Assembly (NCBI RefSeq): GCF_935822925.1
Contig: NZ_CAKXZS010000011.1
Span: forward strand, 528,539 to 591,573
Direction: 5' to 3'
Source of the DNA: Mesorhizobium ventifaucium
GTDB lineage: Bacteria > Pseudomonadota > Alphaproteobacteria > Rhizobiales > Rhizobiaceae
Length of the DNA: 63,035 nucleotides
Below, piece by piece: positions 55,553 through 63,035 of the stretch. Below the pieces are notes generated by a model. The model saw only the letters and a program-made list of their open reading frames with translations. It did not search any database and was not told the DNA's origin. How positions within the stretch are numbered: position 1 is the stretch's first letter; the number at the start of each line of letters is the position of its first letter. The translations under genes were made by a program, and so were the position numbers.

Positions 55553-57655
55553 ATGCTCGACAAGCGATCCGGCACGCGCCTCGCCAACCTTTGGGATGAG
55601 GCTAAAGCCCTGGGGATGAGCGATCCGGAACGTCTCGTCTATCGCTCGAATGTTCTCGGCTCCGACAAGCGCGTCACCAACTATGGCGGCGGCAACACCT
55701 CTTCCAAGATCTGGCAAAAGGATCCGCTCACCGGCGAGAGCGTGGAAGTGCTGTGGGTCAAGGGCTCGGGCGGCGACAGCGCCTCGATTAAAACAGACGG
55801 TTTCGCCACCCTCTACATGGACAAGTTGCGCGCGCTGAAGGGTCTCTATCGCGGCCTCGAGCATGAGGACGAGATGGTCGCCTATCTGCCGCATTGCACC
55901 TTCAATCTTAACCCACGCGCGGCCTCGATCGACACGCCGCTGCACGCCTTCGTGCCGAAGCCGCATGTCGACCACATGCATCCCGACGCCATCATCGCGA
56001 TTGCCGCCGCCAAGGATTCGCAGGCCCTGACCAGGGAGATCTTCGGCGACGCGATCGGCTGGCTGCCATGGAAGCGCCCGGGCTTCGAGCTCGGCCTGTG
56101 GCTGGAAAAATTCTGCTCCGAAAACCCTGAGGCCAAGGGCGTGGTGCTGGCGAGCCATGGCCTGTTCACCTGGGGCGACAGCCCTCGGGAATGCTACGAG
56201 ACGACGATCTCGGTGATCAACCAGGCGATCGACTGGTTCGAGCGCAAGTCTGAAGGCAAGCCGATTTTCGGCGGCGAAGTTGTAAAATCGCTCGACGCAC
56301 CGGCGCGTCGCGCCATTGCGGCAAGACTGATGCCGAGGATCCGCGGCCTGATCTCGGAGAAAAGCCACAAGCTCGGCCATTTCGACGATTCGCCCGCAGT
56401 GCTTGAATTCGTTAATTCGAAGGATTTGCGCCCGCTCGCGGCGCTCGGCACCTCCTGCCCGGATCATTTCCTGCGCACCAAGATTCGGCCGCTGGTCATC
56501 GAATTCGATCCCAAAAATCCCGATGTCGACGCCGTCATCACCCGCCTCGCCGACGATTTGGCCGAGTATCGCGTTGGCTACCAGGCCTATTATGACAGGT
56601 GCAAGCATGCGGATTCGCCGCCGGTGCGTGATCCGAACGCCGTGGTCTATCTGATGCCCGGCGTCGGCATGTTCACCTTCGCCGGCGACAAGGCGACGGC
56701 GCGCATTTCGGGCGAATTCTACGTCAATGCCATCAATGTCATGCGCGGCGCCTCGACAGTGTCGACCTATGTCGGCCTGCCCGAGCAGGAAGCGTTCGAC
56801 ATCGAATACTGGCTGCTCGAGGAGGCAAAGCTGCAGCGCCTGCCAAAGCCGAAATCGCTTGCCGGCCAGATCGCGCTGGTCACCGGCGGCGCCGGCGGCA
56901 TCGGCCGGGCGACGGCCAACCGGTTGCTGCGCGAGGGCGCCTGCGTCGTGCTGGCCGATATCGACGAGACAGCCCTTGCCAGCGCCAATGACGAGTTGGC
57001 CAAGGCCTATGGCAAGGATTTCGTGCGGCCGGTGGTGATCGACGTCACGTCAGAGGACCAGGTGATCTCCGGTTTCGCCGAAACGGCGGTCGAGTTCGGC
57101 GGCATTGATGTTCTGGTGTCAAATGCCGGGCTGGCAACCTCGTCGCCGATCGAGGAGACGACACTGGCGCTATGGAACAAGAACATGGACATCTTGTCGA
57201 CCGGCTATTTCCTCGCTTCGCGCGAAGCATTCCGGCTGTTCCGCACGCAAAAGATCGGCGGCAATGTCGTCTTCGTCGCCTCCAAGAACGGGCTTGCCGC
57301 CTCCCCCAATGCCGCCGCCTATTGCACCGCCAAGGCCGCCGAAATTCATCTGGCGCGCTGCCTGGCGCTGGAAGGCGCGGAAGCGCAGATCAGGGTCAAT
57401 GTCGTCAATCCCGACGCTGTGCTGCGCGGCTCGAAGATCTGGACCGGCGAGTGGAAGGAACAGCGCGCCGCCGCCTACAAGATGTCGACTGACGACCTCG
57501 AGGAGCACTACCGCGCACGCTCGATGCTGAAGCGCTCGGTATTCCCCGAAGACATCGCCGAGGCGATCTATTTCTTCGCCTCCGACATGTCGGCCAAGTC
57601 GACCGGCAACATCGTCAATGTCGACGCCGGCAACGCCCAGAGTTTTACGCGATAA
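55553..57655 (+). CDS. rhaD: rhamnulose-1-phosphate aldolase / lactaldehyde dehydrogenase (bifunctional)
   Basis: A 700-residue fusion. The N-terminal class II aldolase domain (residues about 1-420) shows NYGGGNTSSKIW, KGSGGDSASIKTDGFATL and the metal His pair in PKPHVDHMHPDAI. The C-terminal short-chain dehydrogenase domain (about 435-700) shows VTGGAGGIGRATANRLL, LVSNAGLATSSPIEET and the YCTAKAAEIH Tyr-Lys pair. It should split rhamnulose phosphate and oxidise the lactaldehyde. GGGAGG lies upstream of the ATG at 55553. First gene of rhaDI. Confidence 0.94.
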   Translation: MLDKRSGTRLANLWDEAKALGMSDPERLVYRSNVLGSDKRVTNYGGGNTSSKIWQKDPLTGESVEVLWVKGSGGDSASIKTDGFATLYMDKLRALKGLYRGLEHEDEMVAYLPHCTFNLNPRAASIDTPLHAFVPKPHVDHMHPDAIIAIAAAKDSQALTREIFGDAIGWLPWKRPGFELGLWLEKFCSENPEAKGVVLASHGLFTWGDSPRECYETTISVINQAIDWFERKSEGKPIFGGEVVKSLDAPARRAIAARLMPRIRGLISEKSHKLGHFDDSPAVLEFVNSKDLRPLAALGTSCPDHFLRTKIRPLVIEFDPKNPDVDAVITRLADDLAEYRVGYQAYYDRCKHADSPPVRDPNAVVYLMPGVGMFTFAGDKATARISGEFYVNAINVMRGASTVSTYVGLPEQEAFDIEYWLLEEAKLQRLPKPKSLAGQIALVTGGAGGIGRATANRLLREGACVVLADIDETALASANDELAKAYGKDFVRPVVIDVTSEDQVISGFAETAVEFGGIDVLVSNAGLATSSPIEETTLALWNKNMDILSTGYFLASREAFRLFRTQKIGGNVVFVASKNGLAASPNAAAYCTAKAAEIHLARCLALEGAEAQIRVNVVNPDAVLRGSKIWTGEWKEQRAAAYKMSTDDLEEHYRARSMLKRSVFPEDIAEAIYFFASDMSAKSTGNIVNVDAGNAQSFTR

Positions 57656-57667
57656 TAGTTTGAAGGC

Positions 57668-57797
57668 GGCGCTGCCCCTCACCCTTACCCTCTCCCCGCA
57701 AGGAACGGGGAGAGGGGGTCGCCAATGCCGGAGCGCTTCCCTTCTCCCCGTCTCTATACGGGGAGAAGGTGCCGGCAGGCGGATGAGGGGCAGCGCC
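57668..57797. repeat. 130-bp palindromic element inside the rhaDI operon
   Basis: Perfect 14-bp ends GGCGCTGCCCCTCA/TGAGGGGCAGCGCC enclose two further hairpins (CTCTCCCCG...CGGGGAGAG and CTTCTCCCCG...CGGGGAGAAG). It resembles the element at 16449-16593 and fills almost the whole rhaD-rhaI gap. Confidence 0.85.
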
Positions 57798-57823
57798 AAC
57801 CGAACGCATTGGGAGGAAACGCA

Positions 57824-59116
57824 GTGTCCGAAACCATCATCTCCGCCGACATCGTCGACAAGGACAACGCCGCGCGCGCGGCCGAGCTCAAGCGCGATTA
57901 CGATGCGCTCGGCGAACGCCTCGACCGCCGCAGCATCGCCATCGACGCCATCCGCGACAAGGTCGAAAAATTCGCCGTGGCGATCCCGTCCTGGGGCGTC
58001 GGCACCGGCGGCACCCGCTTTGCCCGCTTCCCCGGCGCCGGCGAGCCACGCGATATTTTCGACAAGATCGAGGATTGCGCCGTCATCCGGCAATTGACGC
58101 AGGCCACACCCACCGTCTCGCTGCACATTCCGTGGGACAAGGCCGACCCGAACCATCTGAAACAGGCGGCATCGCGCTTCGGCCTCGGCTTCGACGCCAT
58201 GAACTCCAACACCTTCTCCGACGCCAGCGATCAAAAACTGTCCTACAAGTTCGGCTCGCTGTCGCATGCCGACGCCGGCACCCGCCGGCAGGCCGTCGAG
58301 CACAATCTCGAATGTATCGAGATCGGCAAGACGCTCGGCTCCAAGGCACTGACGGTATGGATCGGCGACGGCTCGAATTTCCCCGGCCAGGTCAATTTCG
58401 CCAAGGCGTTCGAGCGCTATCTCGACGCGATGAAGGAGATCTACGCCGGACTGCCTGACGACTGGAAACTGTTCACCGAGCACAAGATGTACGAGCCGGC
58501 TTTCTATTCGACGGTCGTGCAGGACTGGGGCACCAACTACATCATCGCCAAGGAGCTCGGCGACAAGGCCTTCTGCCTGGTCGACCTCGGCCATCACGCG
58601 CCCAACGTCAACATCGAGATGATCGTGTCGCGGCTGATCCAATTCAAGAAGCTCGGCGGCTTCCATTTCAACGATTCGAAATATGGCGACGACGATCTCG
58701 ACGCCGGCTCGATCGATCCCTACCGGCTGTTCCTCGTCTTCAACGAACTGGTCGATGCCGAGCTTGCCGGTGCCGAAGGTTTCGATCCGGCTCACATGCT
58801 CGACCAGAGCCACAATGTCACCGACCCGATCGAAAGCCTGATGTTGTCGGCGGTCGAGGTGCAGCGCGCCTATGCGCAGGCGCTGCTGGTCGATCGCCAG
58901 ACACTGGAAGGCTTCCAGGATACAAATGACGCGCTGATGGCGACGCAGACACTGAAAGCCGCCTATCGCACCGATGTCGAGCCGATCCTCGCCATGGCGC
59001 GGCTGAACACGGGCGGCGCCATCGATCCGGTCGCCACCTATCGCGCCGCCGGCTACCGGACCAAGGTCGCGGCGGAACGGCCGGCAGTTGCTGGTGGCGG
59101 CGGCGGGATTGTTTGA
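57824..59116 (+). CDS. rhaI: L-rhamnose isomerase (catabolic)
   Basis: Converts L-rhamnose to L-rhamnulose. The 430-residue protein belongs to the Pseudomonas stutzeri-type/RhaI group, a TIM-barrel. It contains AIPSWGVGTGGTRFARFPG, WIGDGSNFPGQVNF, LFTEHKMYEPAFYSTVVQDW, VDLGHHAPNVNIEM and GFHFNDSKYGDDDLDAGSID with the metal residues. A GTG at 57824 with GGGAGG 7 nt upstream starts VSETIISADIVDKD. Confidence 0.94.
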   Translation: MSETIISADIVDKDNAARAAELKRDYDALGERLDRRSIAIDAIRDKVEKFAVAIPSWGVGTGGTRFARFPGAGEPRDIFDKIEDCAVIRQLTQATPTVSLHIPWDKADPNHLKQAASRFGLGFDAMNSNTFSDASDQKLSYKFGSLSHADAGTRRQAVEHNLECIEIGKTLGSKALTVWIGDGSNFPGQVNFAKAFERYLDAMKEIYAGLPDDWKLFTEHKMYEPAFYSTVVQDWGTNYIIAKELGDKAFCLVDLGHHAPNVNIEMIVSRLIQFKKLGGFHFNDSKYGDDDLDAGSIDPYRLFLVFNELVDAELAGAEGFDPAHMLDQSHNVTDPIESLMLSAVEVQRAYAQALLVDRQTLEGFQDTNDALMATQTLKAAYRTDVEPILAMARLNTGGAIDPVATYRAAGYRTKVAAERPAVAGGGGGIV

Positions 59117-59131
59117 TGCCGGCCTGAAACG

Positions 59132-59151
59132 AAAAACCCGCCACGGCGGGT
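59132..59151 (-). terminator. hairpin after rhaI, terminator-like on the minus strand
   Basis: ACCCGCC and GGCGGGT form a 7-bp stem after the rhaI stop codon. The A-run before it makes a T-run on the minus strand, so its best orientation as a terminator is minus; on the plus strand it lacks Ts. Confidence 0.5.
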
Positions 59152-59267
59152 CGCGGCGCATCAGCACCATAAGTAAATCAATAGCATAACTGCCGGCACA
59201 AAGCAAGAACAAACGGCTGAAGCGTGAAGCATAGGGCTTGCTGTCAACGCGGCGACGCTGAGCGGTC

Positions 59268-59295
59268 ACGGCATGGACCCTAGGATCCATGCCGT
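59268..59295. repeat. 28-bp near-perfect palindrome, remnant of the 180-bp element
   Basis: Starts ACGGCATGGACCCTAGG and ends with the entire 20-bp right end of the element at 41801-41980. It looks as if the two ends have been joined and the centre lost. Confidence 0.75.
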
Positions 59296-59434
59296 TGCAT
59301 CAGCCGAAGATCGCAACGGCGGCTTGCGAAGCGGCCGGTGATGGCTGCACCAATCCCTTTCCGTTCTATTGCCATGGACTCGCCCCCTCCAACAGTTTCT
59401 TCTAGGCGCATCCCACGCCTCGGAGGAAACGGCC

Positions 59435-61168
59435 ATGCACCGCCGCACCCTAATCGCACTCAGTCTTTCCCTCACCTTGACCTTTGCGCCGCTGGCCGGC
59501 GCATTGGCCGCCTCGCCGCAGCCGGCGAAGGGCGAGCATGGCATGGTGGTGACCGCCCAGCATCTGTCGTCTGAAGTCGGCGTCGAGGTGCTGAAGAAGG
59601 GCGGCAACGCCGTCGACGCCGCGGTCGCCGTCGGTTACGCGCTGGCTGTGGTCTATCCGAACGCCGGCAATATCGGCGGTGGCGGCTTCATGACCATCCG
59701 CTTCAAGGACGGCCGCTCGACGTTCCTCGATTTCCGCGAGCGCGCGCCGCTCGCCTCGACGAAAACCATGTATCTCGACAAGGATGGCAAGCCGGTGAAA
59801 GGCGCCAGCCTCGACGGCTATCTCGCTGTCGGGGTGCCGGGCTCGGTGGCCGGCTTCGAGACGGCGAGGGAAAAATACGGCACACTGACGCGGCAGGACT
59901 TGATGGCGCCGGCCATCCGCTATGCCAAGGACGGGTTCGTGCTGGAGCAGGGCGACGTCGCTTCGCTCGAAGGCGGCGCCGAGCGGCTGGCCAGGAACCC
60001 GGCCGCGGCCGCCATCTTCCTGAAGCCTGACGGCAAGCCCTATGCCGTCGGCGAGCGCCTTGTCCAGGCCGATCTCGCCGCCTCGCTCTCGGCGATTTCG
60101 GAACGAGGTCGCGATGCCTTCTACAAAGGACCGATCGCCGACGGCATCGTCAAGGCGAGCGGGGAGAAGGGCGGCATTCTGGCCAAGGCGGACTTCGAGA
60201 CCTACGCGGTCCGCGAGCTAAAACCGGTGACCTGCAACTACCGGGGCTATGAAATCACCTCATCGCCGCCGCCGAGTTCGGGCGGCGTCATCATTTGCGA
60301 GATCCTCAACGTGCTGGAAGGTTACCCGCTGTCCTATCTCGGTGCGGGTTCTGCTGAAACCGTCCGGATCATGGTCGAGGCGATGCGCCATGCCTATGTC
60401 GACCGCAATTCGGCGCTCGGCGATCCCGACTTCGTCGACAATCCGGTCGAAAAGCTGCTCGACAAGAACTATGCGAAAGAAATCCGCGAAAAAATCGATC
60501 CGTTCCGGGCCGGCGTGTCGCAGGATCTGATGCCGAAGGGTTTTGGCGAGAGCCAGGAGACGACGCATTATTCGATCGTCGACAATGACGGCAACGCCGT
60601 CGCGGTGACCTATACGTTGAACGGTTCGTTCGGCGCCGCCGTCGTCGCCGACGGCACCGGCATCCTGCTCAACAACGAGATGGACGATTTCACCCAGAAA
60701 CCGGGCGTGCCCAATCTCTACGGCCTCGTCCAGGGCGAGGCGAATGCGATCGAGCCGAGGAAGACGCCGCTGTCGTCGATGAGTCCGACCATCGTCGCCA
60801 AAGACGGCAAGCCGTTCATGGTCATCGGCAGCCCCGGCGGCTCGCGCATCATCACCATCACGCTTGAAGCGATCGTCAATGTCGTCGATCACGGCATGAA
60901 CATCCAGGAGGCGATCGACGCGCCGCGCATCCATCACCAATGGCTCCCCGACACGGTCTATATCGAACCGTTCGGCCTGTCGCCCGATACCGAAAAACTG
61001 CTTGCCGGCTTGGGCTACCGCCTCGATGTCACCGATGCGACCTGGGGCCAGGCGGCCGGCATCCTGGTCGGCGGCAAGAGCCTGACCGAGATCGAAAAGG
61101 GCGGCGGCGCCCGCTACAATGGCGCCATCGACAGCCGCGCCGCATCCGGCGAGGCGATCGGATATTAA
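59435..61168 (+). CDS. ggt: gamma-glutamyltransferase
   Basis: Periplasmic enzyme that hydrolyses or transfers the gamma-glutamyl group of glutathione, 577 residues. A signal peptide ends at LAGALAASPQ. The precursor is expected to self-cleave at the Thr of QETTHYSIVDNDGNAVAVT, giving large and small subunits. Other marks are GGNAVDAAVAVGYALAVVYPNAGNIGGGGFM and SSMSPTIVAKDGKPFMVIGSPGGSRII. The ATG at 59435 has GGAGGAAA upstream. Confidence 0.95.
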   Translation: MHRRTLIALSLSLTLTFAPLAGALAASPQPAKGEHGMVVTAQHLSSEVGVEVLKKGGNAVDAAVAVGYALAVVYPNAGNIGGGGFMTIRFKDGRSTFLDFRERAPLASTKTMYLDKDGKPVKGASLDGYLAVGVPGSVAGFETAREKYGTLTRQDLMAPAIRYAKDGFVLEQGDVASLEGGAERLARNPAAAAIFLKPDGKPYAVGERLVQADLAASLSAISERGRDAFYKGPIADGIVKASGEKGGILAKADFETYAVRELKPVTCNYRGYEITSSPPPSSGGVIICEILNVLEGYPLSYLGAGSAETVRIMVEAMRHAYVDRNSALGDPDFVDNPVEKLLDKNYAKEIREKIDPFRAGVSQDLMPKGFGESQETTHYSIVDNDGNAVAVTYTLNGSFGAAVVADGTGILLNNEMDDFTQKPGVPNLYGLVQGEANAIEPRKTPLSSMSPTIVAKDGKPFMVIGSPGGSRIITITLEAIVNVVDHGMNIQEAIDAPRIHHQWLPDTVYIEPFGLSPDTEKLLAGLGYRLDVTDATWGQAAGILVGGKSLTEIEKGGGARYNGAIDSRAASGEAIGY

Positions 61169-61193
61169 GCATCACCTGAATATCGGCAGACCG

Positions 61194-61538
61194 TCAGATC
61201 ACCAGCGTTATAGTCGACGCAATCAGCATCACCGCCGCGATGCCGACGAACAAGGCATAGATACGCGGCCGATCGAGCAGGAGCGCATTTCCCGATATCC
61301 AAGCCGCGGTGGCGCCGCCAAGCGCGTACAGGAAGCCGTTGCGGTGCCCCAGGGCCAAGGTTGCGGCCATCAAGCCACCAATGATGAGAGCGCCGAAAAC
61401 GATGATCACGGCGACCGCGTATTTCTCGAAATCGTTGCTGCCCACAGCCGGACCCATCACGTTCAACGTCGTCAGGTCGTCCGGGTCGAAGGGGTTGGCC
61501 GACCCATATTCGTCTTGACCGACAGGCTCGCGCATCAT
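61194..61538 (-). CDS. small membrane protein, three hydrophobic segments
   Basis: A 114-residue protein with an acidic N-terminus (EYGSANPFDPDDLTTLNVMG) and hydrophobic segments VAVIIVFGALIIGGLMAATLAL, FLYALGGATAAWISG and IYALFVGIAAVMLIASTITLVI. GGAGA lies just before two alternative ATGs. No family is recognised. It is convergent with ggt. Confidence 0.7.
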   Translation of the reverse strand: MMREPVGQDEYGSANPFDPDDLTTLNVMGPAVGSNDFEKYAVAVIIVFGALIIGGLMAATLALGHRNGFLYALGGATAAWISGNALLLDRPRIYALFVGIAAVMLIASTITLVI

Positions 61539-61667
61539 TCATTCTCCTTGAAGCGGCAACAAATCATCAAGCCTTCCCGAGCGCAACCGGATCGCGACAC
61601 GTTCAATGCGATCGGCACGGTCTTCAACACTTTCTGGCCGCGGCTTGCTACCGTCTTTTTGGATTTA

Positions 61668-61715
61668 ATGCATGTCGCGCAAAAGTGTGCAGCGGTTTTG
61701 CGATAACGACATGCA
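61668..61715. repeat. dispersed palindromic repeat, copy 2
   Basis: ATGCATGTCGCGCAAAAGTG begins the element and a mirrored CGACATGCA ends it, followed by A-runs. A diverged copy in the other orientation stands at 17826-17872. Confidence 0.7.
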
Positions 61716-61726
61716 AAAAAACAACA

Positions 61727-61768
61727 ACCTGAAGCGCGTCGCCTGGTCAAACGCGACGCGCTTCAGGT
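61727..61768. repeat. 16-bp perfect inverted repeat
   Basis: ACCTGAAGCGCGTCGC and GCGACGCGCTTCAGGT are perfect mirror arms around 10 bases. It stands directly after the dispersed repeat and could be a terminator for a minus-strand transcript, but nothing shows this. Confidence 0.75.
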
Positions 61769-61902
61769 CGGATCGCGCGGCCGTTCCAGGCGATCTGTCG
61801 CACTGGAATCGCCAGTCGGGGCGTTTTGACCTGAAAAGTCCGCGGCTCTGGAGGCGGATACGAACCGCTGCCCCTGGTTTCGGCCTGACCGCGCGTGACT
61901 TG

Positions 61903-62013
61903 CCAGTGGCGAAGATTCGGCCAGTGGCGAAGATTCGGCCAGTGGCGAAGATTGGGTCGGCGGCGAAGATTGGGTCGGCAGTGAAGAGTGGCCGGCGCCA
62001 CTTTGGGGGGGGG
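61903..62013. repeat. five 18-bp tandem repeats followed by a run of nine Gs
   Basis: Five units of 18 bp (61903-61992) start CCAGTGGCGAAGATTCGG; the last two are diverged. A run of nine Gs follows at 62005-62013. Open frames cross it on both strands but lack convincing coding character. The 794-bp gap between the membrane protein and the acetyltransferase-like gene contains only this, two palindromes and the small RNA. Confidence 0.9.
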
Positions 62014-62167
62014 CGTTGGGGTAGGTTGCCTGATGGGCGCCGGCCAGGCGGAAATCAGGTCCGCCGCAAGCAAACATAACAGGCATGGCGAGATTTGGCA
62101 GTGGTGTGATCGCGGAAGATGGTTCGCGCTTTCCCTGTGCGGTGTCCCATTATCGGTCAAAACGGTC

Positions 62168-62184
62168 TGGCACCTGAATTGCAT
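62168..62184 (+). promoter_or_regulatory. sigma-54 (RpoN) promoter
   Basis: TGGCAC, five bases and TTGCAT match the -24/-12 consensus exactly, with GG and GC twelve bases apart as required. The start site should be near 62194. No clear NtrC-type palindrome is seen in the 80 bp upstream. Confidence 0.75.
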
Positions 62185-62193
62185 CGTAAGCAA

Positions 62194-62268
62194 TGCCGGG
62201 CAACGGCCCGGAAGTTGTTCCAGAAAATGGGCTCGCCGCTTCGCAAATGGAGCGGCGGGCCTTTTTTT
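62194..62268 (+). ncRNA. candidate RpoN-dependent small RNA
   Basis: From the predicted start to the T-run is about 75 nt. The first hairpin has arms CCGGGC/GCCCGG around AACG. The second is a 10-bp terminator stem, GCTCGCCGCT with AGCGGCGGGC (one G-T pair), followed by C and seven Ts. Between them lies a single-stranded AAGTTGTTCCAGAAAATG segment able to bind mRNAs. Size, two-hairpin build and RpoN control recall the alpha-r8/MmgR small RNAs of rhizobia, but I cannot align them here. Confidence 0.65.
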
Positions 62269-62332
62269 GGCTAGAGCATTGGAGCAAAAGCGGGGCCCGT
62301 TGTGGCAGCGTTTCGCAGCACGCCTGGATTTC

Positions 62333-62773
62333 TTAGGCTGCGGGAGCCGGCGGCAGCTCGAACAGTTTGGCGCCATTCTCCTGGCCCCGCTCGATATAGC
62401 CGATTACCCGGAACCATTTTGCGACGTCCGGTCTATGGAGCCAACTGCGCGAGTGAATGGGGAGGTTGCCGGCGAGCGCCTGGATGTGGCGAATGTGCCG
62501 CTTGCAGAAGCGAACGGTCGCGGCGCTGAAGAAATCTTCCTGCGCGGCGAACAGCGTATCAGCAGCGTCGCTATTCTCGTGCCAGGCGATAAGCGCTACG
62601 GTTTTTTCACCCTGCACGAGCGCATGAGCACGGCCTTCTTTCAAGTTCATCATCAGATTGTCGTAGGCGATCTTGCTGTCCTTGCCGGCCGCGACGTACT
62701 CGTCCGATATCCGCTTGGACAGATCACGGAAAACATTTTCCAGATCTCCAATCGTTGCTGCGCGTGCTCTCAT
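62333..62773 (-). CDS. GNAT-like protein resembling T7 gp13-type phage proteins
   Basis: A 146-residue protein starting MRARAATIGDLENVFRDLSK, with an acetyltransferase-like layout: KEGRAHALVQGEKTVALIAW in the centre and PDVAKWFRVIGYIERGQ near the end. The closing part recalls the T7 gp13-like virion protein group (a segment like HIRFLKTIGAVF), so a phage origin is possible. AGGAGG precedes the ATG by 6 nt. No other phage gene is visible before the window ends. Confidence 0.6.
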   Translation of the reverse strand: MRARAATIGDLENVFRDLSKRISDEYVAAGKDSKIAYDNLMMNLKEGRAHALVQGEKTVALIAWHENSDAADTLFAAQEDFFSAATVRFCKRHIRHIQALAGNLPIHSRSWLHRPDVAKWFRVIGYIERGQENGAKLFELPPAPAA

Positions 62774-63035
62774 TTCGCCTCCTGGAGCCCCAGCGGGCAG
62801 TTTGCCCTAAGGATAGGGGATCACCAAGCAAATCAAATCCGTCATTCGCCCAATGCGAGCAAACAGTTTCGCCAATGTGCCGGCGATGCCAGGCGCGGGG
62901 AATGATTGGAGGTCGCCGAGAACGCTACGCAACACGCCGCAAAGACGGCGACCTGAATTCCTCCAACCGATTTCAGCCAAGCGGGCGTCATGCGCAATTT
63001 GCTGAAATTGCTATGCCCTTCCCGAGAGATGGGTG
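62774..63035. other. terminal 262 bp without a supported gene
   Basis: No gene, RNA or strong repeat is supported. The promoter of the acetyltransferase-like gene should be here. A longer frame on the plus strand lacks a start with a ribosome site. Confidence 0.5.

Larger units (their letters stand above)
59117..59434. other. rhaI-ggt intergenic region
   Basis: A 318-bp gap with no supported gene. It holds a strong hairpin soon after rhaI and a 28-bp palindrome that repeats the ends of a larger element at 41801-41980. The ggt promoter should be near its end. Confidence 0.6.

Noticed and set aside
61672..62086. Open frames on both strands through the 18-bp repeats
   Set aside because: Neither frame has a good ribosome site or recognisable protein features. 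The long open stretch is explained by the repeat period being a multiple of three.

Overview
The window is a chromosomal stretch of a GC-rich alphaproteobacterium of the order Rhizobiales, most likely Mesorhizobium or a close relative. The evidence is a gcrA cell-cycle gene beside argD-argF-hslO-apaG, a SAM-II riboswitch in front of metZ, a chvE-gguA-gguB-gguC sugar locus with its LysR regulator gbpR, a rhizobial-type rhamnose locus (rhaRSTPQUK divergent from rhaDI), and several families of palindromic intergenic repeats. No transposase, integrase, CRISPR array or rRNA is seen. One tRNA (Gly, anticodon CCC) is present.

Layout. 0-3.4 kb: a periplasmic binding protein, then a quorum-sensing unit luxR-luxI-crotonase. 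3.4-7.5 kb: polyphosphate kinase 2, phoR and phoU (without the pst transporter genes or phoB usually found with them), a 12-copy heptanucleotide repeat, and gcrA. 7.8-15.6 kb: argD, argF, hslO, apaG, a ceramide-glucosyltransferase-like enzyme, metZ under a SAM-II riboswitch plus terminator, and a double-domain dCTP deaminase. 15.6-23.2 kb: an amino-acid binding protein, then gguC, gguB, gguA and chvE, with gbpR divergent. 23.4-28.3 kb: an L,D-transpeptidase and a stress-type envelope region with many tiny genes (24, 45, 67 and 82 codons), a Crp/Fnr regulator and an EcfG-like promoter. 28.5-34.9 kb: tRNA-Gly, a surface acyltransferase, a deacetylase, a MATE exporter and pyrD. 35-40.5 kb: a NarL-type response regulator convergent with a symporter-fused hybrid kinase, then mscL. 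40.5-48.1 kb: an aminotransferase, hemA with an Fnr/FixK box upstream, galE, a D-amino-acid dehydrogenase, and an unusual amino-acid racemase fused to a ureohydrolase-like domain that has lost most metal ligands. 48.2-59.1 kb: the complete L-rhamnose locus, in which the mutarotase gene rhaU carries a one-base frameshift. 59.4-63 kb: gamma-glutamyltransferase, a small membrane protein, a repeat-rich stretch, a sigma-54 promoter followed by a 75-nt two-hairpin RNA with a terminator, and a phage-like acetyltransferase-type gene.

How the parts fit. Two CUT2 sugar ABC importers (ChvE/GguAB and RhaSTPQ) feed sugar catabolism. The RhaI/RhaK/RhaD enzymes form a closed rhamnose route. The racemase and the D-amino-acid dehydrogenase lie on the same strand on either side of a small antisense gene. 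The most interesting leads are the racemase/pseudo-ureohydrolase fusion, the candidate RpoN-dependent small RNA, the AHL synthase coupled to a crotonase, the rhaU frameshift, the nested operator in the rhaR-rhaD gap, and the reduced pho locus.
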